In this document: one piece after another, positions 58,522 to 64,000 of the stretch
How the letters are laid out: every line of letters begins with the position of its first letter
How positions within the stretch are numbered: position 1 is the first letter of the stretch
NCBI GenBank assembly: GCA_021732285.1
Contig: JAKFVH010000247.1
Location: forward strand, 19,791 to 83,790
DNA: 64,000 nucleotides
Direction: 5' to 3'
DNA from: Reyranella sp.
GTDB lineage: Bacteria > Pseudomonadota > Alphaproteobacteria > Reyranellales > Reyranellaceae
The notes under the pieces: model-generated
Database searches by the model: none
Seen by the model: the letters and a program-made list of their open reading frames with translations, nothing else
Told to the model about the DNA's origin: nothing
Made by a program: the position numbers and the translations under genes

Positions 58522-59511
58522 ATGCAGATCGGTGTCATTGGCCTCGGACGGATGGGCGGCAACATCGTGCGTCGGCTGACGCGCGCGGGGCATTCCTGCG
58601 TGGTCTACGACGCCAATCCCGCTCCCGGCGCGGCGCTGGCCAAGGAGGGCGCCACGGCGGTGGGATCCGTGGCGGCCCTGGTCGAGGCCCTGCCGGCGCC
58701 GAAGACCGTCTGGGTGATGCTGCCCGCCGGCAAGATCACCGAGGACACGATCAAGCAGATCGCCGGCCTGATGACGTCGGGCGACGTCATCATCGACGGC
58801 GGCAACACGATGTTCAAAGACGATGTCCGCCGCGCCCGCGAGCTCGCACCCAAGGGCATAGAATATCTCGACGTTGGCACGTCGGGCGGCGTGTGGGGCC
58901 TGCAGCGCGGCTACTGCCTGATGATCGGCGGCGACACAGAGGTGGTGAAGCGGCTCGATCCGATCTTCTCGGCCCTGGCGCCGGGCATGGGCTCGATCGA
59001 GCGCACCAAGGAGCGCGAAGGCGAGAAGGCGCTCGATCCGCGCGCCGAGCAGGGTTACCTGCATGCCGGCCCGGTCGGCGCCGGCCACTTCGTGAAGATG
59101 ATCCATAACGGCATCGAGTACGGCATGATGCAGGCCTTCGCCGAAGGCTTCGACATCATGCGTAACCGGGCTTCGACCAAGCTGCCGGCTGACGAGCGCT
59201 ACGACCTCAACCTCGCGGATGTTGCCGAGGTGTGGCGGCGCGGCAGCGTGGTGACCTCCTGGCTGCTCGATCTGACGGCGAGTGCGCTCGCCAAGAACCA
59301 GGCGCTCGAAGGATTTTCCGGCCACGTCGAGGACAGCGGCGAAGGCCGCTGGACGATCGAGGCCGCCATCGAGGAAGCTGTGCCGGCCGACGTGCTGGCG
59401 GCGTCGCTGTTCGTGCGCTTCCGTTCGCGCCAGGATCATACCTTTGCTGAGAAGGTCCTGTCGGCGATGCGGCTCGGCTTCGGCGGCCACGTCGAGGCAC
59501 CCAAGAAATAG
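58522..59511 (+). CDS. gnd: Short-type 6-phosphogluconate dehydrogenase (decarboxylating) family protein
   Basis: The 329-residue enzyme would oxidise and decarboxylate 6-phosphogluconate or a related acid. The Rossmann motif '[20 protein letters not shown]', '[20 protein letters not shown]', '[20 protein letters not shown]' and the catalytic lysine in '[20 protein letters not shown]' are all present. The length is that of the short, usually NAD-preferring type, not the 470-residue E. coli type. It is the third gene in the iclR operon. Here it may act on a catabolic intermediate and not in central metabolism. Confidence 0.9.
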   Translation: MQIGVIGLGRMGGNIVRRLTRAGHSCVVYDANPAPGAALAKEGATAVGSVAALVEALPAPKTVWVMLPAGKITEDTIKQIAGLMTSGDVIIDGGNTMFKDDVRRARELAPKGIEYLDVGTSGGVWGLQRGYCLMIGGDTEVVKRLDPIFSALAPGMGSIERTKEREGEKALDPRAEQGYLHAGPVGAGHFVKMIHNGIEYGMMQAFAEGFDIMRNRASTKLPADERYDLNLADVAEVWRRGSVVTSWLLDLTASALAKNQALEGFSGHVEDSGEGRWTIEAAIEEAVPADVLAASLFVRFRSRQDHTFAEKVLSAMRLGFGGHVEAPKK

Positions 59512-59528
59512 TCGAGGAGGACCTGCAA

Positions 59529-60380
59529 ATGGACGTTGGTGCTTTCTACTTCCCGACCGACTACGGCATCAATATCGCCGAGCTGGCCCGGGCTCTCGAA
59601 GACCGCGGCTTCGGCTCGCTGTTCGTGCCCGAGCACACCCACATCCCGACCAGCCGGAAGTCGCCTTTCCCGGGCGGCGGCGAGTTGCCTAAGCGTTATT
59701 CGCATACGCACGATCCGTTCGTGGCGCTGGCCTTCGCCGCGGCGGCGACCAAGAAGCTCAAGATCGGCACCGGCATCCTGCTGGTGCCGCAGCACGAGCC
59801 GATCGTGACGGCCAAGGCCATCGCCTCGCTCGATCAGCTCTCCGGCGGCCGCTTCATCTTCGGCATCGGCGGCGGCTGGAACGTCGAGGAGATGGAGAAC
59901 CATGGCGCGAAATACCAGACGCGCTTCAAGCAGATGCGCGAGTACGTGCTCGCCATGAAGGAGCTGTGGACCAAGGACGAGGCCTCGTTCGCGGGCGAGT
60001 TCATAAAGTTCGATCCGGTCTGGTCGTGGCCCAAGCCGGCGCAGCGCCCGCATCCGCCGATCATCCTGGGCGGTGAAAGCGACCATACGCTGCGCCGCAT
60101 CGTCGAATATTGCGACGGCTGGCTGCCGCGCACCCGCGCCGGCTTCGACGCGCCGGCCTCGATTGCCCGCCTGCACAAGATGGCCGAGTCCAAGGGCCGC
60201 GATCCCAAGACTCTCAGCGTCACCGTGTTCGGCGCGCCCACCGACGCCAAGGCGCTCGAGGGCTACGAGAAGGCCGGCATCGACAGCGCCTTGTTGGCGA
60301 TCCCCGATGGCAGCCGCGACGAGATCCTGAAGTTTCTCGACAAGGTCGCGCCGCTCGCCAAGGTGGCGCTGGCGGCATGA
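59529..60380 (+). CDS. LLM class oxidoreductase, TIGR03619-like (LLM 13)
   Basis: The 283-residue protein starts 'MDVGAFYFPTDYGINIAELA' and has 'RGFGSLFVPEHTHIPTSRKS', 'LSGGRFIFGIGGGWNVEEME' and 'PPIILGGESDHTLRRIVEYC'. The PEHTHIPxSRK stretch is nearly identical to LLM 3 at 32.7 kb, so the two are recent paralogues. GAGGAGG precedes the ATG. Its stop overlaps LLM 14 by 4 bases. It is in the iclR operon. Confidence 0.9.
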   Translation: MDVGAFYFPTDYGINIAELARALEDRGFGSLFVPEHTHIPTSRKSPFPGGGELPKRYSHTHDPFVALAFAAAATKKLKIGTGILLVPQHEPIVTAKAIASLDQLSGGRFIFGIGGGWNVEEMENHGAKYQTRFKQMREYVLAMKELWTKDEASFAGEFIKFDPVWSWPKPAQRPHPPIILGGESDHTLRRIVEYCDGWLPRTRAGFDAPASIARLHKMAESKGRDPKTLSVTVFGAPTDAKALEGYEKAGIDSALLAIPDGSRDEILKFLDKVAPLAKVALAA

Positions 60381-61321
60381 CCGTCGCCATCGGCCTCGGC
60401 CTGATGGAGTTCCCCTTCGCCGGGGCAAGCGATTATTGGCGCTGGGTCGATCTCTGTGAGGCAGGTGGCATCGATTCGCTGTGGCAAACCGACCGGCTGG
60501 TGAGCAGGCAGCCGATCCTGGAATGCATGGCGGTGATGGCGGCGCTGGCCGGCCGCACACGCAGGCTGCGCTTCGGCATGAACGTCGTGTCGCTGGCGCT
60601 GCGCGATCCGGTGCTTTTAGCCAAGCAGTGCGCCACCATCGACGTGCTGTCCGAGGGCCGGCTGCTGCCGGCCTTCGGCATCGGCAGTCCGCTGGGGCCG
60701 GAGTGGGAGGCGCTCAACATCGACACCAAGACGCGTGGCCGGCGCACCGACGAGGCCCTGGAGATCATCGCCCGGCTGTGGCGCGAGGACAGCGTCGACT
60801 TCGAAGGCAAACACTATCGATTGAAGGCGGCGTCGATCGCGCCCAAGCCGGTGCAGCCCGACCTGCCGATGTGGATCGGCGGCTCGTCGGAGGCTGCGAT
60901 CCGGCGCACCGCCCGCTATGGCACGGGCTGGCAGTCCGGCGTCGAGCAGCCGGATGCCGTCGGCAAGGTCATAGCCGCGATCAAGAAGGCGGCGGCGGAA
61001 GCGGGCCGCACGATCGACGAAGATCACTACGGCTCGGCCTTCCCATTCTACTTCGGCAGCCCGGGTGACGGCGTTCTGTCGGCGGCCATGGCCGCTTACC
61101 AGAAACGGACGGGCCGCGATCCGTCGGGCTACTTCGCGATCGGTGACGAGAAGGTGATCCTCGACCGGGTTGCCGAGTACGTCGCCGTCGGCGTCGAGAA
61201 GTTCATCCTGCGGCCAGTCGGGCCCGATGGCGATGCGATCATCGTCCAGACCCGGAAGCTTATAGACAAGGTGTTGCCGCAGGTTGAAGCGCGGTGGCCC
61301 AAGAAGGCGAAGGCGGCTTAG
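60377..61321 (+). CDS. LLM class flavin-dependent oxidoreductase (LLM 14)
   Basis: The 314-residue protein starts 'MTVAIGLGLMEFPFAGASDY' and has 'EAGGIDSLWQTDRLVSRQPI', 'LSEGRLLPAFGIGSPLGPEW' and 'DLPMWIGGSSEAAIRRTARY'. The loop after the GIG motif (SPLGPEWEAL) is shorter than usual. The ATG at 60377 overlaps the LLM 13 stop. It is the last gene of the rightward operon and converges with the candidate immunity gene, 10 bases away. Confidence 0.88.
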   Translation: MTVAIGLGLMEFPFAGASDYWRWVDLCEAGGIDSLWQTDRLVSRQPILECMAVMAALAGRTRRLRFGMNVVSLALRDPVLLAKQCATIDVLSEGRLLPAFGIGSPLGPEWEALNIDTKTRGRRTDEALEIIARLWREDSVDFEGKHYRLKAASIAPKPVQPDLPMWIGGSSEAAIRRTARYGTGWQSGVEQPDAVGKVIAAIKKAAAEAGRTIDEDHYGSAFPFYFGSPGDGVLSAAMAAYQKRTGRDPSGYFAIGDEKVILDRVAEYVAVGVEKFILRPVGPDGDAIIVQTRKLIDKVLPQVEARWPKKAKAA

Positions 61322-61331
61322 GCCACGAACT

Positions 61332-62081
61332 TTAGCGCGGGACGAAGTCGGGCCGCTTTACGCCAGGCATCGAATCGTATGCCCGAGCGATCGCCTCTTC
61401 GGGCGTTCGCGCTATGCCACTGTCCCAGTATGTCGCCTTTAGCCAAAGTGCGGGCTCGGTTCTGTTGCCTCCCCAGAAGAAGTTGGGCAGCAGACTCGCT
61501 CGCAACATTTCCGCGCCCCTCGCGACGAACGTTGCATCTCGGCCACCGCCTCGTGCCAGGTGATCGCAAGCCCACCTGCCAAACTGAAGAAGCGGCTTTT
61601 GATTGGCGGAAACTCGCGTCACCTTCGCTGATTCGTAGAGCTTCAGTCCCAGCGTTGGCACGTTTCCGGCAAGGGCTACTGCTAGGCCTTGACTCAAGGC
61701 TTCCTGCCGATCCTCCCGATCCTCATCAGTGTGCCGCCAGTTCTGGCACCGCACTTCAATTGCTCTCGCAAAATGCTCCTGCCCGTCATCACCGCGGCTC
61801 AACCACTTGCACAGACCGAGCGTTCGCTGCCAGCTGTAAGCGGCCGACGAGGGTTCAGCGCGGGTCTCCATCCATGCAATTACCTGCTCTAAGGTTGGGC
61901 GAACTTCCTCTGACAAGCCAACCCAATAAGCCCCAATCAAGCTGTTCGCAGTTAGAGAAACATATCCATCCTGCGCCGTAGAAGGTATCGCGTCGGGAGC
62001 AAACTCAGTCTCGACCTTGAGACTGTAGTCTAGCCATCCTTGCCGTTCCCGAATTGGGTCGAACTTCGCCAGCATGGTCAC
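61332..62081 (-). CDS. Candidate immunity protein for the downstream-encoded toxin
   Basis: The 249-residue protein is rich in helix-forming residues and Trp ('TLEQVIAWMETRAEPSSAAY', 'TLGLCKWLSRGDDGQEHFAR') and looks like a TPR- or HEAT-like all-helical protein. I do not recognise a named family. Its ATG overlaps the stop of the large repeat-containing nuclease gene by 4 bases, the usual arrangement for toxin and immunity genes. There is no signal or membrane segment, so it would act in the cytosol. The immunity role is inferred from position only. Confidence 0.6.
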   Translation of the reverse strand: MTMLAKFDPIRERQGWLDYSLKVETEFAPDAIPSTAQDGYVSLTANSLIGAYWVGLSEEVRPTLEQVIAWMETRAEPSSAAYSWQRTLGLCKWLSRGDDGQEHFARAIEVRCQNWRHTDEDREDRQEALSQGLAVALAGNVPTLGLKLYESAKVTRVSANQKPLLQFGRWACDHLARGGGRDATFVARGAEMLRASLLPNFFWGGNRTEPALWLKATYWDSGIARTPEEAIARAYDSMPGVKRPDFVPR

Positions 62082-64000
62082 GGTCTCCGAGTTCCCGATC
62101 GAATGCGATCTCGCACAGACTCTGCCACGCCTCCGTGAGCGTTTCCTGTGCCGATCGTGTAGATGTCGAAGTTACCGGCGTCGACATTCCTTCTCGCCAT
62201 TGCAGCGACATCTGGGGCCAGATGTCCAGACCTAGCCGCATCTGCAATTCGTTGCCGGAGCTCCCACTGGAGATTGTTGAATGAGTCTTCGCTTTGGTGA
62301 GCCCGTTGACTGGGACTAATGGATCGTTGGCCGCTCCGCCACTTTGAATCCCAGATTGACACTGTACCGTTCGGACTGAGCGAGATCACATCTGGGCCGC
62401 GTTGTCCCGCAGGCATACCGTAGTGAATCACGATTTCATTCGGCAGAGCAGCTACGATGCGGTTGGCGAGTTGCAACTCGCCTCTATATCCATCTCGCAG
62501 GCGCCCTTGCGCGGGACGGTAGCCCCAACCCGCTGCCGGTTCCGGCAGTTTGGGGTTGAGGCGCACGCCGGCCCTGGTGTTCCTGCCGTTGGGGCCCAGA
62601 TATTGGCTGGCCGGCGCTTCCTCGCCGCGAACTCTTACAATTCTTTGCCAGGCCTCGAGGTTCTCGGCAGCTTCGGGATCAGGCGGTGTGGGCTCAATCA
62701 GCTGGTCCGTCGCAGCAGCACCTGCTGCTGCGGCACCTGCCGCCGCGGCGGAGCTATCTGGCGCCTGCGGTGCAGATGGATTTGCCTGGCTCGGCGCCGC
62801 TCGCGATGGCTGAGTTGGACTTCGAGAGGTCGAATCCGGCCGCAGAGGCGGTCCGCCGTTGTGTCCGGGACCTGGGCGGGTAGGACCGCCCGTGGGCACA
62901 ACGTATCTTGGATCGAACGCATCGCCGACTGTGGGCGTCGGCTCAAGCGCGGACCTGCCATCATGGAAAGCGGTTTGAGGGCCGTCCGAACCTTGCCAGT
63001 TGATGCGATAGATTCGTGCGATCTGATCGAGCGCATCTTGCACTGGATCGCGCGGCAGCGCCGCAAAACCTGTTGGGTCGGAGAGGAGATAGGTCGCCGG
63101 ATCGATGGCGACCGGAAGAATTCCGCCAACGGAGCCGGCCTCGATGGGTGACGCGACGCTGGTAACGGGATCGTATCCGAGGGCGGGGACGTCGAAGTGG
63201 CCGGATAGGCCGTCGCCCAATGAATCGTCGCCGGGAATGCGAGAGGTCGATGACTCGTCCGCCGATGGCTCGACGTGAAATCTGGGCAGTGGGGCGTCGA
63301 GCTCGCCGCCGTCATCCAGCGGACCCGACCGGATGAACCGCGGTTCCGTCATCCGCGGAAACAAGAGTGAGGTGGTGTGAGGCGGAAGCGATCTGCCATC
63401 CGAGGATGGGATTGGATCGGCGTTTGCCCGCCGCTGGTCAACGAGGTTGAACGGATCGCTGCCGTCCCGGATGGGACGAAGCGCATCGGAGCTAATGCCT
63501 GTCGGCAGTGTGACGCCAGCGTGAGGATCGTGCCCCAAGGACCAGACATTGGGATTGTCTGGCGAACTGTTCCGCACTGAATCATCGCCGGCGACGCGAA
63601 AACTCGGCGGGTCGTCCGTAGGCGGCTTGAAGTGGTGGAGGCCGGGCAGCGATGTACCGGGTTCGGTTTCAGGTTCGCCGATAAGGCCCTGCAGGCCGGG
63701 CCACATGGTCTGCGGCCCTGTTAGTCGCGGAAACAGTAGCGAGGTGAATTGGGGAAGCGATCCACTGCCAAAAGAAGGAATCAGACCAACGCCATTCGCC
63801 TGCCCGGGAAAGCCACTGCTGGCAGCGCGATTTGGGTTGCCGAGTTCGCTGTCGAAAGGCGCCAAGGGATTTGGGCCGGAGCCGTCACCGGGAAGCTTAG
63901 AACCAAGCTCCGCAGGGGGCCGTAACGAGCCGTCGGCGGCCATGCGAAAGCCTGGTGGATCCTCGGATGGCGGCTCGAACCGAATCCAAGGCCAAAGCTG
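62078..64000 (-). CDS. Polymorphic-toxin-like protein with PD-(D/E)XK C-terminal domain, 5' end outside the window
   Basis: The frame runs 640 codons from the window edge (64000) to its stop and is open at the edge, so the N-terminus lies beyond. An internal ATG at 63943 would give 621 residues but interrupts a repeat unit. The N-terminal part is Pro-, Gly- and Ser-rich with degenerate repeats carrying 'TSLLFPRLT'/'TSLLFPRMT', 'FKPPTDDPPSFRVAGDDS' and 'PIRDGSDPFNLV'. An Ala/Pro linker follows. The last 130 residues resemble a PD-(D/E)XK nuclease: 'GELQLANRIVAALPNE', 'GPDVISLSPNGTVSIWDSKW'. Such modular proteins are secreted or contact-dependent toxins. The secretion route cannot be seen here. 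Confidence 0.7.
   Translation of the reverse strand, partial: QLWPWIRFEPPSEDPPGFRMAADGSLRPPAELGSKLPGDGSGPNPLAPFDSELGNPNRAASSGFPGQANGVGLIPSFGSGSLPQFTSLLFPRLTGPQTMWPGLQGLIGEPETEPGTSLPGLHHFKPPTDDPPSFRVAGDDSVRNSSPDNPNVWSLGHDPHAGVTLPTGISSDALRPIRDGSDPFNLVDQRRANADPIPSSDGRSLPPHTTSLLFPRMTEPRFIRSGPLDDGGELDAPLPRFHVEPSADESSTSRIPGDDSLGDGLSGHFDVPALGYDPVTSVASPIEAGSVGGILPVAIDPATYLLSDPTGFAALPRDPVQDALDQIARIYRINWQGSDGPQTAFHDGRSALEPTPTVGDAFDPRYVVPTGGPTRPGPGHNGGPPLRPDSTSRSPTQPSRAAPSQANPSAPQAPDSSAAAAGAAAAGAAATDQLIEPTPPDPEAAENLEAWQRIVRVRGEEAPASQYLGPNGRNTRAGVRLNPKLPEPAAGWGYRPAQGRLRDGYRGELQLANRIVAALPNEIVIHYGMPAGQRGPDVISLSPNGTVSIWDSKWRSGQRSISPSQRAHQSEDSFNNLQWELRQRIADAARSGHLAPDVAAMARRNVDAGNFDIYTIGTGNAHGGVAESVRDRIRSGTRRP

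Overview
The window is GC-rich, gene-dense bacterial DNA. A single 60-base line counted by hand near 21.5 kb is 67% G+C. The gene content points to an alphaproteobacterium with a large catabolic repertoire: a Bug/TctC solute receptor, a CoxMSL-type molybdenum hydroxylase, HyuA/HyuB with a Liv-type ABC transporter, and many luciferase-like flavin oxidoreductases. A Reyranella- or Rhodospirillales-like lineage is a guess and was not tested. No rRNA, tRNA, CRISPR array or integrase gene was recognised.

Layout. 1-10.9 kb is housekeeping and accessory chromosome: a cut TctC receptor, an E. coli-type cytidine deaminase, 2-dehydro-3-deoxygalactonokinase overlapping a small acyl carrier protein, a cyclase-FHA signalling protein, a YfcE-like phosphodiesterase, an orphan OmpR-type regulator, a DUF4160/DUF2442 pair behind a perfect palindrome, an HExxH protein, a frameshifted STAS-like gene and an orphan family-5 solute-binding protein. 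11.0-20.0 kb is an island of clearly lower G+C (55% and 40% in two lines counted by hand). It holds a 1702-residue helicase-nuclease with a GreA/GreB-like tail, a membrane-anchored RmuC, a small DNA methyltransferase, a winged-helix protein and an unrecognised membrane-anchored protein. A terminase-small-subunit-like gene follows it. I read this as a defence or DNA-processing island and the best candidate here for an undescribed system.

20.9-61.3 kb is a catabolic region with an enolase-superfamily enzyme, a three-subunit molybdenum hydroxylase, a TPR protein, and fourteen luciferase-like monooxygenase (LLM) genes in about 33 kb. These are mixed with a deazaflavin-dependent-nitroreductase-like protein, an SDR, a 3-hydroxyisobutyrate dehydrogenase homologue, hydrolases and a PLP enzyme. 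Its clearest unit is a divergon around 56.4 kb. Leftward run livH-livM-livG-livF-hyuA-hyuB-LLM; rightward run iclR, a Liv-type receptor, a short 6-phosphogluconate dehydrogenase and two LLM genes. Most joints are 4-base overlaps, which suggests import and opening of a cyclic amide or hydantoin-like compound under IclR control. 61.3-64 kb holds the 3' part of a large repeat-containing protein ending in a PD-(D/E)XK domain, followed by an overlapping candidate immunity gene.

The intergenic DNA carries three families of palindromic repeats: five copies of a modular element of about 130 bp, a second family reaching a 28-bp perfect inverted repeat, and one CTCCCCC-type pair. Three toxin-antitoxin scars are visible: a higBA remnant, an orphan mazE-like gene, and vapB with a gutted vapC.
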